NCBI GenBank assembly: GCA_035638575.1
Contig: DASQZT010000282.1
Location: 56,108 to 120,107, forward strand
Length of the DNA stretch: 64,000 bases
From: DASQZT01 sp035638575
Lineage (GTDB): Bacteria; Acidobacteriota; Terriglobia; Bryobacterales; Bryobacteraceae
Direction of reading: 5' to 3'
The position numbers and the translations under genes are program-made. Of the stretch, positions 24,305 through 32,641 are shown piece after piece. The notes under the pieces were generated by a model. It did not search any database. It saw only the letters and a list, made by a program, of their open reading frames with translations, and was not told the DNA's origin. Position 1 is the first letter of the stretch, and each line of letters starts with the position of its first letter.

Positions 24305-26572
24305 ATGCGACTATTCCACTTTCCCCGGATATCGATGCTGGCGGCGGGCTGTGCGCTAGCCGCGGGTCTGTTCGCCCAGGCGCCGCCGATCATCGTTCAG
24401 CCGCCGCCCGATCCGGAGCCGCCCAAACCGCAGGCGCAGCAGCCGCAGCCCGCGGCGGCCACCGCGCCGCAGACCGCCCCCGCGCGGCCGCGCCTGGCAG
24501 AGAATCAGCCATTTTCCGTGGGCGGCGTGACCCTGACCGAGATGATCGAGGCGCTCGCCAAGGAGTTGAAGATCAACTATATTCTCGATCCGCGGGTGAA
24601 GGGCTCGGTGACCATCTACACATGGGGCGAAGTGAAACCGGTGGACCTGATGCCGCTGCTGGAGACCATCCTCCGCGTCAACGGCGCCGCCATGGTCAAG
24701 GTGGGGGACTTCTACCGGATCGTGCCGATCAACACGGTTTCGAACCTGCCGCTCGAACCCCTGGTGAATTCCGACCCCAAAACGCTGCCCGACGACGAGC
24801 GCATGCTTCTGAACCTGGTCTTCCTGAAATACACCACGGCCGTTGAAATCGACAAGCTGCTGACGCCGTTCCTGGGCGAAGGCGCCGGCCATACGCCCTA
24901 TGAGCCCGCCAACCTGCTGATCATCGAAGACAACGCCCGCAACATGAAGCGCACCATGGAGCTGATCTCGCTATTCGACGCCGACACCTTCGCCGGCCAG
25001 CGCGTGCGCCTCTTCGACGTCACCAACAGCCGGCCTTCGGACCTGGTGAAGGAGCTGGAATCGGTTTTCAAGGCGTACGCCTTCTCCGATAAAAGCGCAG
25101 CGGTGAAGTTCATCCCGGTGGACCGCACCAACACGGTGATCGCGGTGGCGCCCAACCCGGGCATCTTCGTGGAGGTCAAGAACTGGATCGACAAGCTGGA
25201 CATTCCCGTGAAGGTCATGGCGGGGGCGGTGAATAACTACGTCTACCGGCTGAAGTACGGCCGGTCGGAAACCGTGGCCATGGCCATCATGGCGCTGTAC
25301 ACCGGCAACACCATGGCGCTGGCGAACATGGCCGCCATGATGAACGGGGGCATGAACGGCGGGATGGGCGCCATGGGCTACGGCGGCGGGATGGGCGCGA
25401 TGGGCTACGGCGGCGGGATGGGCGCCATGGGCTACGGCGGCGGGATGGGATATGGCGGAATGGGTTACGGCGGCGGGATGGGTTACGGCGGCGCGGGATA
25501 TGGCGGAATGGGCTACGGCGGCGGCTACTATCCCGCGAGCAGTGGCGTGGGAACCGCTCCGATCAACGTGGCCATGGGGGCCAACGCCAATCCGCAGCAG
25601 GCGGCCGGTCCCAATACCGACATGACCGGGGCTTATCTCGGGATGTCGGCGACGGGGCAACCCGGAGGCGGGCGGATCCCGCACGTGATCCCGAACCCCT
25701 TCGACAACACGCTGCTGGTGCAGGGCACGCCGCAGGAATGGGAGCAGATCAGCAGTCTTTTGCGCCAGCTCGATGTTCCGCCGCGGCAGGTGCTCCTCGA
25801 CGCGAAAATCTACGAAATTGATTTGACGGGAGCGTTTTCCGCCGGCGTGACGGCCTACCTGGAGAAGCAGGGCACGGGTACGGTATCGCGCACGTTGAAC
25901 GCGGTGAGCAGCGGATCCGGCTTGGGTCTCAGCGTGGGCGCGCTGGTGCTGCGCAGCCATGAGCTGATCGGCGTGCTGAACGCGGCCGAGTCCACCAATC
26001 ACACCCGCGTGATCTCTGCGCCGAGCATTATCGCCACCGACAGCGTCCCCGCGGTGATGAACGTGGGGGAGGACGTGCCGGTGCTGACCTCGCAGGCCGT
26101 CGCGGGAGGCGTGCAACAGGGCGGCAATTCGGTGTTCACCAACACCGTCAGCAATCGCAGCACGGGTGTGACGCTTTCCATCACGGCGCGGGTGAACTCG
26201 AGCGGCGTGGTCACCATGATCATCGATCAGGACGTGAGCCAGCCGGAGGGCAACTCGTCGAGCAGTATCGATTCGCCTTCCTTTTCGCGGCGCTCCTTCC
26301 AGACTCAGGTGACGGTTCAGGACGGCGACACGGTGGCGATCGGCGGGTTTATCGGAGAAACGCGCATCGAGAGCTCGTCGGGCGTGCCGTTCCTGCACCG
26401 CATTCCGATACTGGGCGCGGCGTTCGGTTCGAAGAGCATCAGCAAGACGCGGTCCGAGCTGATCATGTTCATCACCCCGCGGGTGATCTACGACACCAAC
26501 CAGTTGCAGGACGCCACCGAAGAGATCAAGAGCAGCCTCAAGCGGATTCAGAAGATGTCGAAGGACCAGTAG
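24305..26572 (+). CDS. gspD: Type II secretion outer-membrane secretin GspD
   Basis: 755 residues from ATG 24305, chosen over an in-frame GTG at 24269 because it directly begins the signal peptide (CALAAGLFAQ). A Pro/Gln-rich linker is followed by N0 (VGGVTLTEMIEALAKELKIN), N1 and N2 (about 170-310), N3 (from 313, YVYRLKYGRSETVAMAIMALY) and the C-terminal secretin domain (VLLDAKIYEIDL, PSIIATDSVPAVMNVGEDVP, RSFQTQVTVQDGDTVAIGGFI, ITPRVIYD). N3 is interrupted at about residues 345-408 by a Gly/Met/Tyr repeat insert. It forms the outer-membrane channel of the system. Placement last in the operon, rather than first, is unlike the Proteobacterial order. Confidence 0.94.
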   Translation: MRLFHFPRISMLAAGCALAAGLFAQAPPIIVQPPPDPEPPKPQAQQPQPAAATAPQTAPARPRLAENQPFSVGGVTLTEMIEALAKELKINYILDPRVKGSVTIYTWGEVKPVDLMPLLETILRVNGAAMVKVGDFYRIVPINTVSNLPLEPLVNSDPKTLPDDERMLLNLVFLKYTTAVEIDKLLTPFLGEGAGHTPYEPANLLIIEDNARNMKRTMELISLFDADTFAGQRVRLFDVTNSRPSDLVKELESVFKAYAFSDKSAAVKFIPVDRTNTVIAVAPNPGIFVEVKNWIDKLDIPVKVMAGAVNNYVYRLKYGRSETVAMAIMALYTGNTMALANMAAMMNGGMNGGMGAMGYGGGMGAMGYGGGMGAMGYGGGMGYGGMGYGGGMGYGGAGYGGMGYGGGYYPASSGVGTAPINVAMGANANPQQAAGPNTDMTGAYLGMSATGQPGGGRIPHVIPNPFDNTLLVQGTPQEWEQISSLLRQLDVPPRQVLLDAKIYEIDLTGAFSAGVTAYLEKQGTGTVSRTLNAVSSGSGLGLSVGALVLRSHELIGVLNAAESTNHTRVISAPSIIATDSVPAVMNVGEDVPVLTSQAVAGGVQQGGNSVFTNTVSNRSTGVTLSITARVNSSGVVTMIIDQDVSQPEGNSSSSIDSPSFSRRSFQTQVTVQDGDTVAIGGFIGETRIESSSGVPFLHRIPILGAAFGSKSISKTRSELIMFITPRVIYDTNQLQDATEEIKSSLKRIQKMSKDQ
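25358..25530 (+). repeat. 27-bp tandem repeat coding for Gly/Met/Tyr-rich insert in GspD
   Basis: Three near-perfect 27-base units start at 25358, 25385 and 25412, each coding GGMGAMGYG. Diverged units follow to about 25530 (GGMGYGGMGYG, then variants with GAGYGGMGYGGG). Only one or two silent differences separate the first three copies, so expansion is recent. The array keeps frame because 27 is a multiple of three. Confidence 0.9.
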
Positions 26573-26951
26573 GGAGGGACTGGAAGATGGCTCGCCGGGC
26601 GCAGGCACGCCAGCTTATATCGCGCCAGATGCGGGCGGCGCGCAATGGAGCATGCCCTTCAATGCGTCCAGGCGGCCGAGAGCTCTGTCCTGGCCGGCGC
26701 GCAGCAAATTCACGGCGCACTTCGTAGTCCGCGATCTCCGGAATTAGCGGGAAGAGTCTGTAGCCCGCCGGGCGGTCCTCGTCGAGGGAGCAGCGCAGTA
26801 CTTCGAAGGTGTCCCGCTGTTCCTTCTCATCCCCGTGCATCCACTCCTCAAACAGTCTCGCCAACGCGGACGGATCGGCCCTTTGCGCCGGCAGGTGCTC
26901 CGGCTGCGCAGGTACCCGGCGTGGCTGGTCGCGTTTGGATGTGTCCGGCAT
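26538..26951 (-). CDS. Small hypothetical protein
   Basis: 137 residues from ATG 26951, supported by AGGAG six bases before the start. The central part LARLFEEWMHGDEKEQRDTF and LRCSLDEDRPAGYRLFP looks like a real acidic helical domain of the small cytoplasmic hypotheticals found in acidobacteria. After about residue 85 the sequence becomes Arg/Pro-rich and overlaps the end of gspD by 35 bases, so the true C-terminus may be shorter or frameshifted. No function can be given. Confidence 0.5.
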   Translation of the reverse strand: MPDTSKRDQPRRVPAQPEHLPAQRADPSALARLFEEWMHGDEKEQRDTFEVLRCSLDEDRPAGYRLFPLIPEIADYEVRREFAARRPGQSSRPPGRIEGHAPLRAARIWRDISWRACARRAIFQSLPTGPSTSSESA

Positions 26952-27000
26952 TGCTCACTCCTGATTCCACTCTTAACCCGGCAAAGAAGTCCTGTCCTGC

Positions 27001-28986
27001 TCAATCCTTGATCAGATCGAGCAGTTGGCTCTCGTCGATCACCGGAATCTCGAGTTCGTTGGCTTTGTCGAGCTTCGATCCGGCGTCTTCGCCGGCCACT
27101 ACGTAGCTGGTCTTCCGGCTCACCGACCCGCTGACCTTTCCGCCCGCGGCTTCGATGAGGCGCTTGGCCTCCTCGCGGCTCAGGCTCGGGAGCGTTCCCG
27201 TCAAGACGAAGGTGAGGCCCTGAAACGGCCCTCGCCTGGGCCGCGTGGATTCATAAGTGAACTGCAGGCCCGCCGCGTGCAGGCGGTCCACCAGCTCGCG
27301 GTTGCGCGGCTCGCGGAAGAACTGGTAGACGCTCTCCGCCACCTTGGGGCCGACCTCCTCGGCGCGCTGCAGCTCTTCGAGGCTGGCGATCTCGAGGGCA
27401 TCCATGCTGCCGAACGCCTCGGCCAGAAACACCGCGGTGCGCTCGCCAACGAAGCGGATGCCCAGGGCGGTGAGCACGCGCGGCAGCGGATTCTTCTTGG
27501 ATTGCTCGATGTTGCGGATGACATTGGCGGCGGACTTCTTCCCCATGCGCTCGAGCGCCATCAGCTTGTCGGCGGTGAGGCGATAGATGTCGGCCACGTT
27601 GTTCACCAGCCCGCGGTCCACCAGTTGATCTACCAGCGCTTCGCCCAGGCCATCGATGTTCATGACGCCGCGCGAGGAGAAGTGCAGAACGGATTCCTTG
27701 AGGCGCGCCGAGCAGTTGGTGTTGATGCAGCGGCTGGCGGCCTCGCCCTCCTCCCGCACCACCGCGCCGCCGCAGACCGGGCACTGGCCGGGCATGCGGA
27801 ACTTGCGGCGGTAGGAGCCCAGCGAATGGACGCGCACGACCTTGGGGATTACGTCGCCGGAGCGTTCGATCACCACGTTGTCGCCGATTTCAAGGCCGAG
27901 GCGCTCGATCTCGTCCTCGTTGTGCAGGGTGGCCCGCGAGACGGTGACGCCGCTGACTTCGACCGGCCTCAGGTGCGCTACCGGCGTGAGCGCGCCCGTG
28001 CGGCCCACCTGCACATCGATGCCTTCCACCAAGGTGACCGCCTGGCGCGCCGGATACTTGTAGGCGATGGCCCAGCGGGGCGCCTTGGCGGTGAAGCCGA
28101 GGGCGCCCTGCTGCGGGACCGAATCGACCTTGACGACGACGCCATCGATTTCGTACGGAAGCTCCTCGCGCTTGGACTCCCATTCGGCGCAGAAGGCCAG
28201 CACGTCCTCCACGCCGGCGCAGAGCTTGCGGTGGGGGTTCACCTTGAAGCCCATGCGCGCCAGCTCTTCGAGCGACTGCCAGTGGCTTTCCCTGGCGGGG
28301 TTGCCGCCGGCGAGCAGGAAGTAGGTGTAGTAATCCAGCCGGCGCGAGGCCGTGACCTGCGGCTCGAGCACGCGCAGCGAACCGGCGGCGGCGTTGCGCG
28401 GGTTGGCAAACCGCGAGAGGCCGCGCGCATCGCGGTCGGCATTCAGGCGCTCGAACGCGCGCCGGTTCATGACCGTTTCGCCGCGAGTTTCGAAGGTTTC
28501 CAGCTTCGAGTCGACCCGCAGCGGGAGCGAGCGGATGGTGCGCGCGTTTTCGGTGACGTCTTCGCCCACCGAGCCATCGCCGCGGGTCACCGCCTGCACG
28601 AACCGGCCGTCACGATAGTGCGCCGCCATGGAGAGGCCGTCCAGCTTCAGCTCGGCGACGTAGAGGTATTCCGCGCCGCCCAGCAGCTCGCGCACGCGGC
28701 GGTCGAAATCGCACAGCTCGGATTCGTTCAGGGCGTTGTCGAGGCTCAGCATGGAGGAGCTGTGCCGCACCTTGATGAAGCCTTCCCGCGGCTTTCCGCC
28801 GACGCGCTGGGTGGGCGAATCGGGCGTCAAAAGCTCCGGGTGATGCGTTTCGAGCTCGCGGAGCCGGCGCATGAGCGCGTCGTACTCGGCGTCGGTAATC
28901 TCCGGCTTGTCGGCGACGTAGTACAGGGTTTCGTGGCGGCGCAGCTCTTCGCGAAGTTTTTCGATCTCGACAGCGGGATCTTTCAT
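27001..28986 (-). CDS. ligA: NAD-dependent DNA ligase LigA
   Basis: 661 residues, full length for the family. ATG at 28986 follows GAGGGGGCA. Domain Ia is present (LYYVADKPEITDAEYDALMRRL). The adenylation motif KLDG has Lys114. The rest of the nucleotidyltransferase motifs (TRGDGSVGEDVTENARTI, ANPRNAAAGSLR, EIDGVVVKVD) are intact. The OB fold, the four-cysteine zinc finger (CPVC, then CINTNC), the helix-hairpin-helix repeats and a C-terminal BRCT domain (about 583-661, LTFVLTGTLPSLSREEAKRLIE) follow in order. It seals nicks in replication and repair using NAD. It is divergent from the kinase gene at 29033 with a 46-base gap. Confidence 0.97.
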   Translation of the reverse strand: MKDPAVEIEKLREELRRHETLYYVADKPEITDAEYDALMRRLRELETHHPELLTPDSPTQRVGGKPREGFIKVRHSSSMLSLDNALNESELCDFDRRVRELLGGAEYLYVAELKLDGLSMAAHYRDGRFVQAVTRGDGSVGEDVTENARTIRSLPLRVDSKLETFETRGETVMNRRAFERLNADRDARGLSRFANPRNAAAGSLRVLEPQVTASRRLDYYTYFLLAGGNPARESHWQSLEELARMGFKVNPHRKLCAGVEDVLAFCAEWESKREELPYEIDGVVVKVDSVPQQGALGFTAKAPRWAIAYKYPARQAVTLVEGIDVQVGRTGALTPVAHLRPVEVSGVTVSRATLHNEDEIERLGLEIGDNVVIERSGDVIPKVVRVHSLGSYRRKFRMPGQCPVCGGAVVREEGEAASRCINTNCSARLKESVLHFSSRGVMNIDGLGEALVDQLVDRGLVNNVADIYRLTADKLMALERMGKKSAANVIRNIEQSKKNPLPRVLTALGIRFVGERTAVFLAEAFGSMDALEIASLEELQRAEEVGPKVAESVYQFFREPRNRELVDRLHAAGLQFTYESTRPRRGPFQGLTFVLTGTLPSLSREEAKRLIEAAGGKVSGSVSRKTSYVVAGEDAGSKLDKANELEIPVIDESQLLDLIKD

Positions 28987-28998
28987 TGCCCCCTCATC

Positions 28999-29004
28999 TA
29001 TAAT
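28999..29004 (+). promoter_or_regulatory. Perfect -10 box in the ligA/kinase gap
   Basis: TATAAT at 28999-29004 on the plus strand, with no strong -35 at 17 bases. Transcription would start near 29011 and leave about 22 bases before the proposed ATT start at 29033, with GGGAG (29019-29023) inside this leader. A second TATAAT at 29063-29068 lies in the conserved coding region and is probably fortuitous. Confidence 0.45.
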
Positions 29005-29032
29005 TTAACCAGGGAACCGGGAGAACGGACCA

Positions 29033-29974
29033 ATTACAGCCTACAAAAAAACCATCCTTATATATAATCCCAGCGCGTACAGGTTCAAACGGAAGGGTGG
29101 CGCATTGGTCGAGCGCGCCGCCGGGATCCTGAGGGAGCGCGGCCACAACGTGACGCTGGCGCAGACCACGGGGCCGCGGATGGCGGGGGATCTGGCGCGC
29201 GGCCACATCGAGCGAGGCGCCGATCTGGTAGTGGCGGCGGGCGGCGACGGCACCATCAACGAGGTGGTGGAAGGCATGGTGCATTCCAGGGTGCCGCTGG
29301 CCATTCTGCCCGGCGGCACGGCCAACGTGCTGGCCATGGAAATGAAGCTCGGCAGCAACCTGGAACGCGTCGCGCTGCGGCTGGACGAGCTGCAGCCCCG
29401 CCGCATCTCGGTGGGCCACGTGACGTGCGACGGCGCCCGCACATCGCGGCATTTCCTGCTGATGGCGGGTATCGGGCTGGACGCCCACATTGTGTACCAC
29501 GTGCACGGCGGCCTCAAAGCATGGGCGGGCAAGCTGGCCTACTGGGTGGCCAGTTGGAGCGTGCTGGGGCGGCGCCTGGCACAGCTTCAGGTGGAGCTCG
29601 ACGGCACGCGCCGCCAGTGCTCGTTCGCGCTGCTGAGCAAGGTACGGAACTACGGAGGCAATTTCGAGATCGCGCGCCATGTGAGCCTGTTCGACAACCA
29701 GTTCGAGGCGGTGCTGTTCGAGGGCCGATCGACGGCGCCCTTTGTGAAATACTTCATCGGGATGGCGCTGAAACAACTGGACGGGATGAAGGGAGTGACC
29801 ACGCTGCGCGCCGACTGCGTGAAGCTCTACTGCCTGGACAACAGCCGGGCGTACATACAAGTCGATGGCGAATACGCCGGAAGGCTGCCCGCCGAGATCC
29901 GGATCGTGCCGGATGCGCTGACGCTGCTGGTGCCGAGCGGGTACGGGAACGGTTTTCAAACGCCCCAGCAGTAG
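29033..29974 (+). CDS. Diacylglycerol/sphingosine kinase-like lipid kinase (YegS/BmrU type), apparent ATT start
   Basis: 313 residues if read from ATT 29033. The catalytic N-domain has the conserved first strand KKTILIYNPSA and LVVAAGGDGTINEVVEG, the nucleotide-binding GGDGT loop, then LPGGTANVLAMEM. The C-domain has the usual beta-sandwich (MAGIGLDAHIVYHV, IQVDGEYAG). The first strand starts at codon 29045, yet no ATG, GTG or TTG lies between it and the in-frame stop TAA at 29006. TTG 29105 would delete the strand and the linker. ATT 29033 has GGGAG nine bases upstream. Family enzymes phosphorylate diacylglycerol or related lipids at the inner membrane. The 3' end overlaps the convergent cimA by 19 bases. 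Confidence 0.85.
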   Translation: MTAYKKTILIYNPSAYRFKRKGGALVERAAGILRERGHNVTLAQTTGPRMAGDLARGHIERGADLVVAAGGDGTINEVVEGMVHSRVPLAILPGGTANVLAMEMKLGSNLERVALRLDELQPRRISVGHVTCDGARTSRHFLLMAGIGLDAHIVYHVHGGLKAWAGKLAYWVASWSVLGRRLAQLQVELDGTRRQCSFALLSKVRNYGGNFEIARHVSLFDNQFEAVLFEGRSTAPFVKYFIGMALKQLDGMKGVTTLRADCVKLYCLDNSRAYIQVDGEYAGRLPAEIRIVPDALTLLVPSGYGNGFQTPQQ

Positions 29975-31590
29975 TCCTCGACGGCTTTCTCGACCGAAGT
30001 GTCGGACTCGGTGAGGCGCATCAGCTCCAGCCGGATGGCGTCCACCAGGGCCTTCCAGCTCGCTTCGATGACGTTGTCCGAAACACCGACGGTGGACCAG
30101 CTCTTGCGGTGGTCGCTCCACTCGATCAGCACGCGCACGTTGGCGGCGGTGCCGCGGTAGGAATCCAGCACGCGCACTTTGTAATCGGTGAGCCGGACCT
30201 CGGTAATCTGCGGATAGAGCTTGCCCAGGCACTTGCGCAGGCAGAGGTGCAGCGCGTTGAACGGGCCGTGTCCCACCGCCGTCGCCGAATGCACGCCGTC
30301 CTGGGTGCGAAGGGTGACGGAAGCGGTGGTGTGCAAGACTCCCGGCGTGGAGGGCGCGGAGTCCGGAGCGCTACCGGCGCGGGTGGTCACTTCGTAGCTG
30401 TCCACGTCGAAGAAATTCATGCCGGGACGCAAAGCTTCGCGCACGAGCAGCTCGAAGGTGCCCTCGGCCGCCTCCAGCTCGTAGCCTTCGTACTCCATCT
30501 GCTTGATGCGCTCGAGCAGCTCGCGGCGCGTGTCTTCGCTGAGGCGGTCGGCCACGCCGTGCTGCTTGAGCTTGTACAGAATGTTGCCGCGGCCCGACAG
30601 GTCGCTCACCAGCACGCGCTGGCGGTTGCCAACCTTCTCCGGCTGGATGTGCTCGTAGGTGGCGGAGTCCTTCAGCACGGCGCTGACGTGGACGCCGCCC
30701 TTGTGGGCAAAAGCGCTTTTGCCCACAAACGGCTGGTCGTTGCGCAGCGGCAGGTTGGCGATCTCGGCGATGAACCGGCAGACGCCGGCCAGCTCGGCTA
30801 GCTTGTCGGTGCCGATAGTGGTGTGGCCGAGCTTCAGCTCCAGATTAGCGATGACGGAAGAGAGGTTGGCGTTTCCGCAGCGCTCGCCGTAGCCGTTCAT
30901 GCAGCCCTGCACGTGGGTGGCGCCGGCTTCGACCGCGGCGACGCTGTTGGCCACGGCCACATCGGAATCGTTGTGGGTGTGGATGCCGATGACGCCGTCG
31001 AAGCGCTTGCGCACTTCGGCGACCGCCTCCACCAGGCGGCCGGTGAGCGTGCCGCCATTGGTATCGCAGAGCACCAGCACGTCGGCGCCGGCGCGATGCG
31101 CGGCTTCGAGCGTGCGCAAGGCGTAATCGGGACTGGCCGCGTAGCCGTCGAAGAAATGCTCGGCGTCGTAGACCACCTCTTTGCCGTGGGCTTTCAGGAA
31201 GGCCACGGTTTCGGAAATGAGCTGGAGGTTTTCCTCTTCGGTGATGCCCAGCGCGCGTTTGACGTGAAGGTCCCAGGACTTGCCGAAGATCGACGTCACG
31301 GGCGTGCCGGATTCGACCAGCGCGCGCACGTTGCGATCCTCTTCGACGGGGTTTTTGGCGAAGCGCGTGGAGCCAAACGCGGTGAGCTTGGCGTGCCGGA
31401 GGTTCAAGCCGGCGGCGCGGGCAAAGAATTCCTTGTCTTTGGGATTGGATCCGGGCCAGCCGCCCTCGATGTAGTCGATGCCGAGCTCATCCAGTTTCTG
31501 CGCAATGATGAGCTTGTCATCCACGGAGAAGGAGATGGATTCGCCCTGCGTTCCATCCCGGAGAGTGGTATCGAAAGTGAATATTTTCAT
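29956..31590 (-). CDS. cimA: (R)-citramalate synthase CimA
   Basis: 544 residues from ATG 31590 (an in-frame TTG four codons earlier is possible). HMGL-like TIM barrel: FDTTLRDGTQGESISFSVDDK, YIEGGWPGSNPKD, CDTNGGTL, GIHTHNDSDVAVANSVAAVEAGA, CMNGYGERCGNANL. The C-terminal regulatory LeuA-dimer domain (about 405-530) is present. The GWPGSNPKD and HEHxx-free pattern and ~530-residue length favour citramalate synthase over 2-isopropylmalate synthase. It condenses acetyl-CoA and pyruvate to citramalate, the first step of threonine-independent isoleucine synthesis. It is the last gene of the ilvB-ilvN-ilvC-cimA operon, 36 bases after ilvC, so it would share its attenuation control. Confidence 0.92.
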   Translation of the reverse strand: MKIFTFDTTLRDGTQGESISFSVDDKLIIAQKLDELGIDYIEGGWPGSNPKDKEFFARAAGLNLRHAKLTAFGSTRFAKNPVEEDRNVRALVESGTPVTSIFGKSWDLHVKRALGITEEENLQLISETVAFLKAHGKEVVYDAEHFFDGYAASPDYALRTLEAAHRAGADVLVLCDTNGGTLTGRLVEAVAEVRKRFDGVIGIHTHNDSDVAVANSVAAVEAGATHVQGCMNGYGERCGNANLSSVIANLELKLGHTTIGTDKLAELAGVCRFIAEIANLPLRNDQPFVGKSAFAHKGGVHVSAVLKDSATYEHIQPEKVGNRQRVLVSDLSGRGNILYKLKQHGVADRLSEDTRRELLERIKQMEYEGYELEAAEGTFELLVREALRPGMNFFDVDSYEVTTRAGSAPDSAPSTPGVLHTTASVTLRTQDGVHSATAVGHGPFNALHLCLRKCLGKLYPQITEVRLTDYKVRVLDSYRGTAANVRVLIEWSDHRKSWSTVGVSDNVIEASWKALVDAIRLELMRLTESDTSVEKAVEDYCWGV

Positions 31591-31626
31591 GGAAGCGTCC
31601 AAAGAGCCCAGGCTGGACGGCCCGGG

Positions 31627-32640
31627 CTACGGCACACCGGCTTCTTTTCTCTTCTTGAGGAAGGTCATCATTTCGCGAAGCTCGCGGCCCACCTGCTCGA
31701 TGGGCTGGTTGCGCGCGGCTTCGCGCATGGCCAGAAAGTTCTTCCGGCCGCTCTTGTTCTCGCCGATCCACTGGCGCGCGAATTCGCCGGACTGGATCTC
31801 GGCGAGAATCTTTTTCATTTCGGCGCGCGTCTGATCGTTGACGATGCGCGGGCCGCGCGTGTAGTCGCCGTACTCGGCGGTATCGGAGACGGAGTAGCGC
31901 ATGTAGCTGAGGCCGCCTTCCTGAATCAGGTCAACGATCAGCTTCACCTCGTGCAGGCACTCGAAATAGGCGATCTCGGGCGCATAGCCGGCGGCCACCA
32001 GGGTTTCAAAACCGGCGCGGATCAGCTCGCTGACGCCTCCGCACAGCACCGTCTGCTCGCCGAAAAGGTCGCTTTCGGTCTCCTCGCGGAACGTGGTCTC
32101 GATCACGCCGGCCTTGAGGCAGCCGAGGGCCAGGGCGTACGCCAGCGCGCGTTCCATGGCGTGGCCGGACGCATCCTGATAAATGGCCACGAGCGCCGGC
32201 ACGCCCACGCCCTCGGTGTACAACTCGCGGACGCGGTGCCCGGGCGCCTTGGGGGCGACCATCGAAACGTCGACATCGGCCGGCGGAGCGATCTGCTGAA
32301 AGTGAATGTTGAAGCCGTGCGCGAACATGAGCGTCTTGCCGGCGGTCATGTGCGGCGCGATCTCGTTGTTGTACAGGTCGCCCTGGATGTGGTCGGCCAC
32401 CAGGATCATCACGACGTTGGCGGCCTTGGCGGCCTCGGCGGTGGTGAGCACGCGCAGCCCGGCGGCTTCGGCCTTGGGCCAGGACTTACTGCCGGGGTAC
32501 AGGCCCACCACGACGTCCAGGCCCGAGTCGCGCAGGTTCAATGCGTGGGCGTGTCCCTGGCTGCCGTAGCCGATGATGGCGACCGTGCGGCCGCCCAGGT
32601 GGCTCAGGTCTCCGTCTTTTTCGTAGAAGCGTTTCGCCAT
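31627..32640 (-). CDS. ilvC: Ketol-acid reductoisomerase IlvC (class I)
   Basis: 337 residues, the class I length. Rossmann motif GYGSQGHAHALNL near residue 24, then VADHIQGDLYNNEIAPHM, FAHGFNIHF and VAPKAPGHRVRELY. The knotted C-terminal domain is intact (FREETESDLFGEQTVLCGG, ECLHEVKLIVDLIQEGGL, SDTAEYGDYTRG) with the acidic magnesium ligands. Converts acetolactate or acetohydroxybutyrate to the dihydroxy acids in valine, leucine and isoleucine synthesis. One base separates it from ilvN upstream. Confidence 0.97.
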   Translation of the reverse strand: MAKRFYEKDGDLSHLGGRTVAIIGYGSQGHAHALNLRDSGLDVVVGLYPGSKSWPKAEAAGLRVLTTAEAAKAANVVMILVADHIQGDLYNNEIAPHMTAGKTLMFAHGFNIHFQQIAPPADVDVSMVAPKAPGHRVRELYTEGVGVPALVAIYQDASGHAMERALAYALALGCLKAGVIETTFREETESDLFGEQTVLCGGVSELIRAGFETLVAAGYAPEIAYFECLHEVKLIVDLIQEGGLSYMRYSVSDTAEYGDYTRGPRIVNDQTRAEMKKILAEIQSGEFARQWIGENKSGRKNFLAMREAARNQPIEQVGRELREMMTFLKKRKEAGVP

Positions 32641-32641
32641 C

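Noticed and set aside
25358..25530. CRISPR-like array
   Set aside because: Units are contiguous without unique spacers and are in frame inside gspD.
29105..29974. TTG 29105 as start of the lipid kinase
   Set aside because: It would delete the conserved first beta strand and its linker, which are clearly coded upstream in the same frame.
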